Shown here in pieces: positions 54,432-63,705 of a stretch of 64,000 bases of DNA; within the stretch, counting starts at the first letter, position 1, and every line of letters starts with the position of its first letter. The notes beneath the pieces were generated by a model, which was given only the letters and a program-made list of their open reading frames with translations, had not been told where the DNA came from and did no database searches. The translations under genes and the position numbers were made by a program. The DNA is from Flavobacterium cutihirudinis (lineage in GTDB: Bacteria; Bacteroidota; Bacteroidia; Flavobacteriales; Flavobacteriaceae), in NCBI RefSeq assembly GCF_003385895.1, contig NZ_QRDQ01000012.1, positions 124,001 through 188,000 on the forward strand, in the 5' to 3' direction.

Positions 54432-55391
54432 CTATAAGTTAACTGACATTTGTAGTTTTTTCCTTATTTTGAAAATATAAAACTGTATAAATCCAGGCAT
54501 TTTTAATATAGAGTATTTTAAAACCGTAGCTTTTTTTTGTCCAATCATTGATAAATCAATGAGATTAAAATCAATTTCAAGATACTCCTTCAAGGTCATT
54601 TTTGCATCTTTCACAGCTAAATATTTAAAATCATAAGATTTACATACAAGAAAGCAAACAACAGAATTTAGATTATAATACTTGTTCTTTTTTATATCTT
54701 CTTGAATGATTCTAAAACTAATAAAGATGTTATCAACATTACGTTTTGTAAAATTTGTATTCAAACTTCCTGATCGAACAAAATAAATATAAGTTGGCTC
54801 TTTAATAATAATCATGGAACTAGTTGCCATTGCAACTTGATAACTCCACAAAAAATCTTCATGTATCAACTTAGGCTTAAAAAACAATTGATTATTTATT
54901 AAAAAATCTTTTTTTACAAGTTTGTTACAAGCCATATCATAAATGTCTCCATTAAAATATGCATCAAATACTTCATTTCCTTTATAACCTCCTATATTTT
55001 GATTTTCCCAATAAAGTGTTTTATCATCTTTCAGGACAGAAGCAATTATTACTTCTTCGCCGTTACTATTGTTTACCAGAGTCTGGATACAATCCAAGGT
55101 AATAGCATCATCGCTATCTAAGAAATAAATGTATTCTCCTTGCGCATTAATAATACCAGTATTTCTAGCATCAGACAGTCCTTTATTCTCATCATGATTA
55201 ATAACCTTTACCCTTGTTTCAATTGGGTTTTCTTTTAAAATACGCTCAACTATTTCCATAGAACTATCTGGCGAACAGTCATTAACTAATATAATTTCAA
55301 TTTCCTTATATGTCTGATTGAAAACAGAAAACAAACATCTTTCAATATATTTTTCGACATTATATATTGGAATTATTATTGAAATCAGCAT
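54432..55391 (-). CDS. GT2 family glycosyltransferase
   Basis: A 319-residue GT-A enzyme: LISIIIPIYNVEKYIERCL, EIILVNDCSPDSSMEIV, GLSDARNTGIINAQGEYI and YFLDSDDAITLDCIQ. This is the classic GT2 wording of capsule and O-antigen transferases, and LIHEDFLWSY supplies the ED pair. There is a short basic C-terminus. It is spaced 52 bases from the GT upstream of it in the genome order and 75 bases from the next GT2. Sugar and acceptor are unknown. Confidence 0.88.
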   Translation of the reverse strand: MLISIIIPIYNVEKYIERCLFSVFNQTYKEIEIILVNDCSPDSSMEIVERILKENPIETRVKVINHDENKGLSDARNTGIINAQGEYIYFLDSDDAITLDCIQTLVNNSNGEEVIIASVLKDDKTLYWENQNIGGYKGNEVFDAYFNGDIYDMACNKLVKKDFLINNQLFFKPKLIHEDFLWSYQVAMATSSMIIIKEPTYIYFVRSGSLNTNFTKRNVDNIFISFRIIQEDIKKNKYYNLNSVVCFLVCKSYDFKYLAVKDAKMTLKEYLEIDFNLIDLSMIGQKKATVLKYSILKMPGFIQFYIFKIRKKLQMSVNL

Positions 55392-55466
55392 TCTTTATTT
55401 TTTATATTTTAAATTTAATATTCTAGAAAAAATAGTTTTTATTAATGTAGTGCTATAAATTAATAT

Positions 55467-56447
55467 TTAAGCACATTTTATATATTTCAAATATTTAGAA
55501 AACAGTAAAATTGCCGGTGAAAAGCATATCCATTTAAACATTAAATCTTTAACAGAGTTAACTGGGAGTTTGTTAGCATAAAATCTAGCCTCTTTAAAGT
55601 GTTTACGAACTGTCCCCCGTAGAACCAAAGTCTTATAAAGTTTTCTATCTAAATAGTTATCATCAATACCCTTAAGAGGATATTTTGATATATAATGTTT
55701 TCGTATTAAATTACAATTTAACTCAAATTCTTCTATCTTTCCGAATTGATTATTATTACTTAATGATCCGTCACCTATTGAATATGTTGAAGTTGATACT
55801 GGTAGATATTTAAACTTAGTCTGTTTAGATAATTCTAACCACATAGGATAATCCTCCATTATAAAACCTAAAGATTTAAATTCAAGTAAATCTATATTTT
55901 CTAAAAAAAGTTGCTTTTTAAAAAGTGCCGTGCATGCTGAAATTTTGTTTTCGAACAAAAGTTCTTTATAAATTTCTCCACTTGGCATATCTTTTTGGTT
56001 TGAGCTATTAAAATCTTCTAAAAGTTCTCCTGTATCAACATTTATAACTGACAAATCTGTATAAATCACTCCATAATTATCGTTATTTTCTAAAAAACTA
56101 ACTTGTAATTCTAGTTTATCCGGATTACTCCACCAATCGTCTCCAGCGCAAGTAGCTATATATTTCCCATTACTTTTTGCAATACAATCTGAATAATTTT
56201 GTAAAAGCCCTTTGTTAGGATGTTCTGGCATTAAATAGATTAAATCAGGATACTTTTTAGCATACTGTTCACATACAGCACGAGTATTATCTCCTGGCGA
56301 AGCATCTTCTCCAATAATTATTTCATAAGAATAATTTGTTTTTTGATTTAGAATACTGTCCAATGTTCTACCAATTGTATTTTCTTGATTATAACATAAA
56401 ACAATAACTGAAATTAACGGTTTCTTTTCCATTAAATTTATTTTCAA
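55467..56447 (-). CDS. GT2 family glycosyltransferase
   Basis: A 326-residue GT-A glycosyltransferase. PLISVIVLCYNQENTIGRTL and EIIIGEDASPGDNTRAVCEQ are typical of the GT2 subgroup that carries GEDAS in place of the more common VDDGS. YIATCAGDDWWSNPDKLE is the donor motif, with MEDYPMWLEL later. It begins 62 bases after the stop of the Wzx gene, so it is likely to belong with the flippase-linked repeat-unit assembly genes. Linkage is not predictable. Confidence 0.87.
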   Translation of the reverse strand: MKINLMEKKPLISVIVLCYNQENTIGRTLDSILNQKTNYSYEIIIGEDASPGDNTRAVCEQYAKKYPDLIYLMPEHPNKGLLQNYSDCIAKSNGKYIATCAGDDWWSNPDKLELQVSFLENNDNYGVIYTDLSVINVDTGELLEDFNSSNQKDMPSGEIYKELLFENKISACTALFKKQLFLENIDLLEFKSLGFIMEDYPMWLELSKQTKFKYLPVSTSTYSIGDGSLSNNNQFGKIEEFELNCNLIRKHYISKYPLKGIDDNYLDRKLYKTLVLRGTVRKHFKEARFYANKLPVNSVKDLMFKWICFSPAILLFSKYLKYIKCA

Positions 56448-56509
56448 TATTTAATAGTCTATTAAACTTACTAGTGAAGTTTTTTGTTAAAAAAAGATTT
56501 TTTCCAGAA

Positions 56510-57952
56510 TTACTTCTTTAACAATCCTAAACATATTTTTTTTACTTCTAAAAGCTCTTCCAATTTTAATAACCAACAAAAAAATAAATAGCTTAATATA
56601 GCTAAAATACTACCTATAATTAATTGTAAAATTAAACTATCCAGAAAAAGGGTTAGAAAAAAAACTATCAGGGACATTCCAGCTGTAGCTACTAAAACAG
56701 GAAACATATCTTTTAATTGACTTAATGCTCCATAGCCATAAAATTTTCCAGGAAGATAAGCATTTAAAAAAAAAGATACTCCTGAAGTTACTACCTGTCC
56801 TATTACCATGGCAGTTACTCCTAATGGAATTGTTATAATCATGGCAATAACAGTTATAGGCAATTTAGATAAATCCATTTTCAAAAATAAATCTGAACGT
56901 CCTATTGCATTTAGTAAATTCATGTTAATGGCACTCATTGGGAAAAAAATCCTTGCAAATACCATCCATTGCAAAAGTGGAATCACGAATATCCATTTTT
57001 CTGTCAGCAACAAAATCACAATTGGTTTTGCCAATAGAGCTATTAATGTCATAACAGGAATAATACAAAATGAAGACATACGGATCATTCTACTATATAC
57101 AGAAACTAATTTTTCTTTATCACTCTGTACAGATGTTAGAATTGGGAAAGTTGCTTGTTGCAAGATACTTGTAATGGTCCCTGCCGAAATATCCGCAAAG
57201 CCTTTCGCTCTTGTATAATATCCTAAAGAAGATATTGAAAAATATTTTCCAATAAAAATATTATATACATTATTCATTAATTGGGCATAGAGTCCCGAAA
57301 GCAATAACTTTGACCCAAAACCAAACAAATTTTTAAATGAAGTCCTTGAAAAGGCAACAGAAGGCTTCCAATGACTGAAAAACCATAATGATAAAGTAGA
57401 AGCAAAAGAGCCCAATAAAGTTTGTATAACTAGAGACCATACACCAAAACCATTCATTGCTGCAGTAACTCCAGCTATCCCACCTAATATTACTGCAATT
57501 ACATTGGTTTTTGCAATTGCCTTAAAATCTATGGCAATTGTCAACTTTGTTCGTTGAACTATCGCAAGAGAATTTATAAAGAGATTAAGCCCCAATACGC
57601 GCGTTAAGTCGATAAGCAGAGGCTGATTAAAATACGAAGCTATTAAAGGAGCTGAAAAAAATAATAGCAGATAAAATAAACTACTAACTGCAAGATTAAA
57701 AACAAAAACAGTCGAAAAATCTATATCTGTTCGATTCTGCCGCTGTATCAACCCTAACCCCATTCCACTTTCAATAAATGTTTGAGAAAGAGCAATAAAA
57801 ATGGACAACATTCCTAAAAGGCCAAAGTCTTCGGGCATTAAAATTCGTGCGAGAACTATGCTAACGGTAAATTGACCGAGCTGGACTGCAAATTTATCAA
57901 TCGCAGACCAAATTATCCCTTTGGCTGCAGTTGATCTAAGTGAATTTGACAA
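56510..57952 (-). CDS. wzx: Wzx-like flippase (MOP superfamily oligosaccharide transporter)
   Basis: A 480-residue polytopic protein with about twelve to fourteen membrane segments and the WzxC-type start STAAKGIIWSAIDKFAVQLG. VSIVLARILMPEDFGLLGML and QTFIESGMGLGLIQRQN are highly conserved in lipopolysaccharide-type flippases. It would flip undecaprenyl-diphosphate-linked repeat units to the periplasmic face for the EpsG/Wzy-like polymerase encoded at 52.2 kb. A flippase in the same run as an ABC exporter (wzm-wzt, 16 kb away) is the main reason to suspect two glycans. Confidence 0.92.
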   Translation of the reverse strand: MSNSLRSTAAKGIIWSAIDKFAVQLGQFTVSIVLARILMPEDFGLLGMLSIFIALSQTFIESGMGLGLIQRQNRTDIDFSTVFVFNLAVSSLFYLLLFFSAPLIASYFNQPLLIDLTRVLGLNLFINSLAIVQRTKLTIAIDFKAIAKTNVIAVILGGIAGVTAAMNGFGVWSLVIQTLLGSFASTLSLWFFSHWKPSVAFSRTSFKNLFGFGSKLLLSGLYAQLMNNVYNIFIGKYFSISSLGYYTRAKGFADISAGTITSILQQATFPILTSVQSDKEKLVSVYSRMIRMSSFCIIPVMTLIALLAKPIVILLLTEKWIFVIPLLQWMVFARIFFPMSAINMNLLNAIGRSDLFLKMDLSKLPITVIAMIITIPLGVTAMVIGQVVTSGVSFFLNAYLPGKFYGYGALSQLKDMFPVLVATAGMSLIVFFLTLFLDSLILQLIIGSILAILSYLFFCWLLKLEELLEVKKICLGLLKK

Positions 57953-58038
57953 AATTATATAAATTAAAAATAAAATAAATCAAACCTTTTTTGTTTTATA
58001 ATAAATCCTAAAAAGTTTTTTTTATTTTAAGGATGACA

Positions 58039-58488
58039 TTATTTAGATCTAATGAAATTTAAAGTTTCATTAATTTTAGTTGAAGAAATACCTTTTGTAT
58101 AAGGAAAATAAACAATTTTAACACCTACAGACTCAAATTTATCTTCTAATTCTTTCCATTTTGGCGTTTCAAACCAATCGTCTCCAACAAACATAACATC
58201 AAATTTTAAACGTTCCCACATTTTAAATTTATCCATATCTTCTTGAGGAACTACTACATCAACAAATTTAATTGACCTAACAATTTCCATTCTTTCCAAA
58301 TGAGGGATTACAGCTTCTTTATTCTTGTAACTTACAAGCTCATCTGTTGATACACCAACTATAAGCTTATCACATAACCCTTTAGCATTCTTTAACAAAT
58401 TTAAATGTCCTATATGAAACAAATCATAAACACCTGAAGTGTATCCTATTATTTTTTTTTTCATTATATATTTTTCATTATTATTCAT
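58039..58488 (-). CDS. Glycerol-3-phosphate cytidylyltransferase-like protein (TagD type)
   Basis: A small nucleotidyltransferase, predicted to make CDP-glycerol from CTP and glycerol 3-phosphate. YTSGVYDLFHIGHLNLLKNA holds the HxGH motif, KFVDVVVPQED and FVGDDWFETPKWKEL match the middle, and YTKGISSTKINETL is the RTEGISTTKI-type end. These match TagD more closely than RfaE/HldE or CoaD. Starts are possible at 58503 (overlapping the asnB-like gene), 58488 and 58464. I list 58488, which starts two bases after that gene's stop; 58464 is immediately followed by an A10 run. A partner TagF-like transferase lies at 60308. Confidence 0.83.
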   Translation of the reverse strand: MNNNEKYIMKKKIIGYTSGVYDLFHIGHLNLLKNAKGLCDKLIVGVSTDELVSYKNKEAVIPHLERMEIVRSIKFVDVVVPQEDMDKFKMWERLKFDVMFVGDDWFETPKWKELEDKFESVGVKIVYFPYTKGISSTKINETLNFIRSK

Positions 58489-58490
58489 TC

Positions 58491-60305
58491 TTAATATCTC
58501 CACTCTTTTCTAAAATAAATTTTTCTAAAAAGCTCGATATTTATAAACATCCATAAAATTTGACCTGCTCTTACTTCAACCTTACTTTGTGCTAATAATT
58601 CCTCTAGAATACCTTTTTTTAGCCATTCTGCTTCCGGAAGTACTTCTCTGGCTAGCATTTCTAAATTTTCAAACCACGAAGAAAGTGGCACAGGAAATCC
58701 AACCTTTTTTCTATCAACAATCTCCCTAGGTAAGTACTTGTAAGACAATTTTCTTAAAAGATACTTTGGAACATCAAGTTTTTCACTATAATCTTTAGAC
58801 TTTAAGTTAGTTGCTTTACTTTTTTCTTCTTCACCTTTCCATCTTAATTTTAATTCATATGGAACATGATTATATACAAACTCAATTAAATTATGATCTA
58901 AAAAAGGCACCCTAGCTTCGACAGCTGCTTGCATAGATGCGGTATCAACCCTTTGCAAAAGTCCTTTTACATGATACTTATGAAAAAATTTAAATACATT
59001 CTCCTCATTTGATCTCCCTTCAAATTCTGATTGAATTTTAGCATCAAATTCGTTACGATAATTTTTTGGTGTAGATATAAAATTATCTCTCATTTCTCTA
59101 CTAACATATTCATATTCTGAAATAAAATAGTCATAAAAACTCGAGTTTAGATTTAAATTTGAATAATCAAAAGGAGATCTAAATATCATGCCATACCCCC
59201 CCATTAATTCATCTGCTCCTTCTCCAGATAATACAACCGTAATCTTCTCTTTAAGTTTAGTAGACATTAAAGCCAATGGAATTTCGTTTGGAACACCTAA
59301 TGGAGAATCCTTCATTTTTATTAATTCCTCCCAATTATTAATGTAATCTTCTTTTTTTAAGAGAATTTCGTGATGGTCTAAGTTATATTTTTTAACTATT
59401 TTATCTGCATATTCAAATTCATTAAAATCCGAAAAACCGATTGTATACGTATTTACTTTCTCGCTTTTTAGATTTGATGTAATAGCAGTTATTAAACTAG
59501 AGTCAACTCCTCCACTTAAATAAGTTCCTAACGGAACATCAGCTATCAATCTATAATTAATAGCTTTAATTAACTGTTTTTCAAATAAATTTAATATTTC
59601 ATCTTCATTATATGTCGAAGACACATTAAATTTATTTGGTAAATCCCAATATCTAACAATATCGAAATGTAGATCACTATCGAACTTCAAATATGTACCA
59701 GCTTCTAATTGAAAAATGCTGTTAAAAAAAGTGTAAGGAGCTCTAACATACCTATTGGCTAAATACTCATCTACTGCTAATTCATTAAATTCTGCTTTAA
59801 CCAAACCGCTTTCTAAAATAGCTTTAATTTCAGAAGCAAAAACTACATGTTTGTTATCATAATAGTAGTATAATGGCTTAATTCCAAGTCTATCCCTGAT
59901 AATAAAAAGTTCTTCTTTAATACTATCATATAATGCAATTGCAAACATACCATTTGCTTCATTTATGAACCAATCTACTCCTTTTTCCTCCACAGCAGCA
60001 ACAATGACTTCAGTATCCGAACTAGTTACAAATGAATAATTTAATTTTTCTTTTATTTCTTTAAAATTATAAATTTCTCCATTAAAAACAATATGCCATC
60101 TTTTAGAATTTGAATGCATAGGTTGATTTGCCCCAGTACTCGTATCTATTATTGATAGTCTTCTATGTCCTAGGGCAATTTTATTATCAATAAAACAATT
60201 ACCTGCATCTGGCCCCCTGTGTTCAATAGAGTTATTCATTCTATTAATCCTTTCTTCTAGATTATCAATTAATACACTAGAAAATATTCCTGCTATTCCA
60301 CACAT
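58491..60305 (-). CDS. asnB: Asparagine synthase-like glutamine amidotransferase
   Basis: A 604-residue class II glutamine-dependent amidotransferase. MCGIAGIF places the catalytic Cys2 at the start, followed by EHRGPDAG and NGEIYNFKE of the glutaminase half. The second half has the ATP-binding SGGVDSSLI loop and VLSGEGADELMGGY, as in AsnB. The general function is asparagine synthesis. In polysaccharide loci, homologs are proposed to amidate uronic or other sugar acids, and its position between TagF-like and TagD-like genes favours a glycan role. The protein alone does not decide between the two. Confidence 0.88.
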   Translation of the reverse strand: MCGIAGIFSSVLIDNLEERINRMNNSIEHRGPDAGNCFIDNKIALGHRRLSIIDTSTGANQPMHSNSKRWHIVFNGEIYNFKEIKEKLNYSFVTSSDTEVIVAAVEEKGVDWFINEANGMFAIALYDSIKEELFIIRDRLGIKPLYYYYDNKHVVFASEIKAILESGLVKAEFNELAVDEYLANRYVRAPYTFFNSIFQLEAGTYLKFDSDLHFDIVRYWDLPNKFNVSSTYNEDEILNLFEKQLIKAINYRLIADVPLGTYLSGGVDSSLITAITSNLKSEKVNTYTIGFSDFNEFEYADKIVKKYNLDHHEILLKKEDYINNWEELIKMKDSPLGVPNEIPLALMSTKLKEKITVVLSGEGADELMGGYGMIFRSPFDYSNLNLNSSFYDYFISEYEYVSREMRDNFISTPKNYRNEFDAKIQSEFEGRSNEENVFKFFHKYHVKGLLQRVDTASMQAAVEARVPFLDHNLIEFVYNHVPYELKLRWKGEEEKSKATNLKSKDYSEKLDVPKYLLRKLSYKYLPREIVDRKKVGFPVPLSSWFENLEMLAREVLPEAEWLKKGILEELLAQSKVEVRAGQILWMFINIELFRKIYFRKEWRY

Positions 60306-60307
60306 TT

Positions 60308-61609
60308 TTATTTATTTACAATTTCCTTATTTATATAATCTAAAATATTTTGAGAAGCAGTTTTATTATTAGGTGGAAGACAGTTTTGATTTACAAACTC
60401 TTCTCTTTCACTTTTCATAAAATCTTTTTCTCCTATAACTACATTATCAATGAATTTTTTTATTTCAATATCATTAAAACCTAAATAATGCATTTTTAAA
60501 CATTCCTTACCAAAATCATTAAAATTGCAAAGAACATCAATACTCTTAACCGTAAACATTACTGGTTTATTTAACAATAGATATTCCGCAGTAAAAGAAC
60601 CACTATCATGAATTAGCGCATCCGAATATTGGAACAGTTCCGAATATCCTGAATCCACTATAAAAGTATTTTGCAATGTTCCCCAGACTTTAAAATAATC
60701 ATCCGTTTTAGATTTACCCCAACTTTCATTTTTATAGAGCTTAGATTTTAAAATAGGGTGGGGTTTAAATGCTATTTGGATCTTGTCGCTATAAGTTTTA
60801 GCAATATTAATCATAATAGATGCTAACTCAAAAAAAGATGAATAACCTAAGCCGGAATCATCTCCCGGAATGGTGTGATGAGGAGCCCAAATAATTTTTT
60901 TCAATTTCTTATCTCCAGAACTTGGCCATGGGCTAGCTTTAATTGCATTTTCTAAATAACTGTCTATTCCTGGATACCCCGTTACAACAATATTTGCTCC
61001 TTTAATAAATGAATACTTTTTTCCAATTTGTTTATGCTTTTCTGTTTCATAAAATTGTTTCCAAATTTTTGAATGAAACGGCTGATCAAATTGATCTTTA
61101 TACAAATTCGAAACTTGAAACGAATATGGGACATAACATGTCAAAGTATCTAAAAAATTATCAATATAATATATCTCCTTAGTAAGTTTATGTGGATTTG
61201 TAAAAAAAACGAGATCAGGTTTTATTTCATTCTTAACATCCATCCATTCTCCAGTTTTTTCATCAAAAGATTTAATAACTACATATCCTTTCTCTTTAAA
61301 ATTTTCGAAATTCTTATTCATTTCAAAAATCATATTTTTATCTCCATAAATCATATATGGGCATACAACCACAAGAGGATCATAACGATTATCATTTAGC
61401 ATTAAATTATATAAATAATCATATTTCCATACAGAGTCGTGAATCAAAAAGAAAACCACTTTTAATTTGTCCTTTCTGCGAACAATTTCAAGGGCCTTTC
61501 GATGCTTTCTAGGGGCATCTTTGATCAGATACAATTCACGCAACCTTATTAGCCCATTCAATATTTTAGGTGGAATATTTTTTTTAATGAATGATTTTAA
61601 TGCACTCAT
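60308..61609 (-). CDS. CDP-glycerol:glycerophosphotransferase family protein (TagF/TagB-like)
   Basis: A 433-residue GT-B type polyol-phosphate transferase. The C-terminal half carries [29 protein letters not shown] and [20 protein letters not shown], the histidine and serine-rich stretches that mark the Glyphos_transf family. Known members move glycerol phosphate from CDP-glycerol to teichoic acid or capsule. The TagD-like gene 1.8 kb downstream would provide CDP-glycerol, so a glycerol-phosphate side group on this Gram-negative glycan is inferred. It starts with a four-base overlap on the aminotransferase gene and lacks membrane segments. Confidence 0.87.
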   Translation of the reverse strand: MSALKSFIKKNIPPKILNGLIRLRELYLIKDAPRKHRKALEIVRRKDKLKVVFFLIHDSVWKYDYLYNLMLNDNRYDPLVVVCPYMIYGDKNMIFEMNKNFENFKEKGYVVIKSFDEKTGEWMDVKNEIKPDLVFFTNPHKLTKEIYYIDNFLDTLTCYVPYSFQVSNLYKDQFDQPFHSKIWKQFYETEKHKQIGKKYSFIKGANIVVTGYPGIDSYLENAIKASPWPSSGDKKLKKIIWAPHHTIPGDDSGLGYSSFFELASIMINIAKTYSDKIQIAFKPHPILKSKLYKNESWGKSKTDDYFKVWGTLQNTFIVDSGYSELFQYSDALIHDSGSFTAEYLLLNKPVMFTVKSIDVLCNFNDFGKECLKMHYLGFNDIEIKKFIDNVVIGEKDFMKSEREEFVNQNCLPPNNKTASQNILDYINKEIVNK

Positions 61610-62709
61610 ATTCTATTTAACAACTGAACAATTGTGTTTATATCTTGTTTTGTCATACCTGGCCATAATGGTAAACTAAGACAAGTCTCGGCCATATTTT
61701 CGGTAATTGGAAAATCTCCAACCCTATAGACTAGTGAAGAATAGGCCTCTTGCAAATGTGGAGGTATTGGATAATGAATTAAAGACTGTACTCTATTATC
61801 TGATAAATAAGATTGAACGTTGGCCCGATCTTGTACACTAATAACAAAAAGATGCCAAACATGTTCTTCATTTTGACCAAATTGAGGTAAAACTATTTTA
61901 TCATTTTTAATGTTGGCTAAATAATAGTTGGCTATTTCTTGACGACGATGATTTTCTTCATCAATATATTTTAGTTTTACACTTAAAAAAGCAGCCTGAA
62001 TCTCATCCATACGACTATTAAGTCCCTGGTATTGATTAACATATTTTTGTGCAGATCCATAATTAGCCAATGCTCGTATAATTTTGGCTAGATTTTCATC
62101 TTTTGTTGTTATAGCACCTGAATCACCAAGAGCTCCTAAATTTTTCCCTGGATAAAAACTGAATCCCGCCGCATCGCCAAGATTACCAGATCGAATTCCG
62201 TTCCATCTTGCACCAATGGCTTGCGCATTATCTTCGATAATCTTCAAATTATGTTTTTCAGCTAATCGCTTCAAATCATCGCTCCAGCATACTTTCCCGT
62301 ATAAATGCACGACCATTATAGCTTTTGTTTTTGAAGTAATTCTACTTTCTATACGGCTAATATCTAAATTATATGTTTCTGGATCAGGCTCAACTAAAAC
62401 TGGTTTTAACCTATTGTCTGTTATTGCTAAAAGTGAAGCAATATAAGTATTAGCAGGAACAATAATTTCGTCACCTTCCTTCATGTAGCCCAACTCAATG
62501 TAACCTTTCAAAATTAGTCGTAATGCGTCTAAACCATTCGCAACTGCAATAGCAAAACCGCCTTCCTGATAAGCAACTAAATCTTTTTCAAAATCATTAA
62601 CTCTGTCCCCAAGTAGGTACCAACCACTATCTATAACTTCTGAAGCAACTTGTTTCAACTCAGCTTCATACTTATTGTTTATTTTTTGTAAATCAAGAAA
62701 TTTAATCAT
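61606..62709 (-). CDS. dTDP-3-amino-3,6-dideoxyhexose aminotransferase (FdtB/QdtB-like)
   Basis: A PLP-dependent sugar aminotransferase of 367 residues. [20 protein letters not shown] is the typical start, K189 in [18 protein letters not shown] is the PLP lysine, and [11 protein letters not shown] holds the acidic residue (D160). This wording is that of the C3 aminotransferases (FdtB, QdtB, DesV group), which act on dTDP-3-keto-6-deoxy sugars. The neighbours fit: two FdtA-like cupins and a hexapeptide acetyltransferase upstream. The product would be dTDP-Fuc3N or dTDP-Qui3N, later acetylated. Confidence 0.9.
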   Translation of the reverse strand: MIKFLDLQKINNKYEAELKQVASEVIDSGWYLLGDRVNDFEKDLVAYQEGGFAIAVANGLDALRLILKGYIELGYMKEGDEIIVPANTYIASLLAITDNRLKPVLVEPDPETYNLDISRIESRITSKTKAIMVVHLYGKVCWSDDLKRLAEKHNLKIIEDNAQAIGARWNGIRSGNLGDAAGFSFYPGKNLGALGDSGAITTKDENLAKIIRALANYGSAQKYVNQYQGLNSRMDEIQAAFLSVKLKYIDEENHRRQEIANYYLANIKNDKIVLPQFGQNEEHVWHLFVISVQDRANVQSYLSDNRVQSLIHYPIPPHLQEAYSSLVYRVGDFPITENMAETCLSLPLWPGMTKQDINTIVQLLNRI

Positions 62710-62750
62710 GTTTTCTAATTTATTTTCTACTTTATTTGAATATTAAAAGA

Positions 62751-63299
62751 TTACACTTTCACTAAGTGACCTTCAACTTCTATCCAACTTTCTCCAAAAT
62801 TATCTAAATAATAATCTTCGGATTTGCTCATTTTCGTACCATCTTCATTTACCCATCCAACAATTTTTCCTGGCGAACCAGTTACTAAAGCTCTAGCTGG
62901 AACATTTTTAGTAATTAATGTGCCTGCCCCAATTAAAGCATATTTACCTATTTCAATCCCACATAAAATTGTTGCTCCTGCGCCTATTGAAGCACCGTTT
63001 TTAACGGTGGTATATTCCATTTTATAATTTTGATTTTTAGATCTTGGCAATTTATCATTTGTAAAAGTAACATTTGGGCCAATCATTACGTCATTCTCAA
63101 TCGTGATACCATCCCAAACATATACTCCCGGTTTGATTGTTACGTTATTACCAATTATAACATTGTTTTCAATAAAGACATGACAATTTATGTTACAACC
63201 GCTTCCTATTTTAGCATTTTTCAAGATGATACTAAATTGCCAAACATATGTGTTTTCTCCAATATCGGCAGTTTGCACATCAGAAAGTGGATGTATCAT
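62751..63299 (-). CDS. Hexapeptide-repeat sugar acetyltransferase (FdtC/QdtC/WlbB-like)
   Basis: A left-handed beta-helix acyltransferase of 182 residues. Hexapeptide turns run from about residue 13 to 150 (for example IGENTYVWQFSIILKNAKIG and IGAGATILCGIEIGKYALIG). VTFTNDKLPRSK is the loop that carries the active-site Asn-Asp in N-acetyltransferases of the FdtC/WlbB group. The expected role is transfer of acetyl from acetyl-CoA to the 3-amino group made by the neighbouring aminotransferase. Its start overlaps the cupin gene upstream by 20 bases. The amino position (3 versus 4) is inferred from context. Confidence 0.87.
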   Translation of the reverse strand: MIHPLSDVQTADIGENTYVWQFSIILKNAKIGSGCNINCHVFIENNVIIGNNVTIKPGVYVWDGITIENDVMIGPNVTFTNDKLPRSKNQNYKMEYTTVKNGASIGAGATILCGIEIGKYALIGAGTLITKNVPARALVTGSPGKIVGWVNEDGTKMSKSEDYYLDNFGESWIEVEGHLVKV

Positions 63300-63705
63300 C
63301 TTTTCTATAATTTAAAAATTCGTTATAATCTCTCAAATAATCTTCTTCGGAATACATTGCCGAAGCCAAAACCAAACAAATACTTCCGCTTGAAAAATTT
63401 TTAATTTCCCTCCAAATACCAGGCCGTATATGCAATGCCTTTGATGGATCGTTTAAAAAAACTTCTTTTTTACAAATTCCATCATCCAATACAAAAGTAA
63501 ATGAACCGCTCAGCGCTACAATATATTGCTGTAATTCATAATGTCCATGTCCTCCTCTTTCTGATCCCATTGGAACATCATACAAATAATATACTCTCTT
63601 AACATCAAATGGTATTGTAATATTATTTTCAATGACAGTAATGTTACCTGCATTATTATGAATTTTAGGTAAGCTTACTATTTCACAATCATCTACCTTA
63701 TACAT
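63280..63705 (-). CDS. FdtA-like dTDP-4-keto sugar 3,4-ketoisomerase, copy 1
   Basis: A complete 141-residue cupin. YYLYDVPMGSERGGHGHYEL contains the conserved His pair (about H53 and H55) that in FdtA/QdtA ketoisomerases acts on dTDP-4-keto-6-deoxyglucose, and LQQYIVALSGSFTFVLDDG and YLRDYNEFLNYRK are typical FdtA stretches. It should convert the 4-keto to the 3-keto sugar for the aminotransferase. It overlaps the upstream copy by eight bases and the acetyltransferase by 20. Fuc versus Qui stereochemistry cannot be read with confidence. Confidence 0.86.
   Translation of the reverse strand: MYKVDDCEIVSLPKIHNNAGNITVIENNITIPFDVKRVYYLYDVPMGSERGGHGHYELQQYIVALSGSFTFVLDDGICKKEVFLNDPSKALHIRPGIWREIKNFSSGSICLVLASAMYSEEDYLRDYNEFLNYRKDDTSTF

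Noticed and set aside
56808-57218. Plus-strand open frame of 136 codons
   Set aside because: It is antisense to the Wzx flippase; the minus-strand product is a clear membrane transporter.
63030-63404. Plus-strand open frame of 124 codons
   Set aside because: It lies opposite the acetyltransferase and cupin genes and shows no family features.
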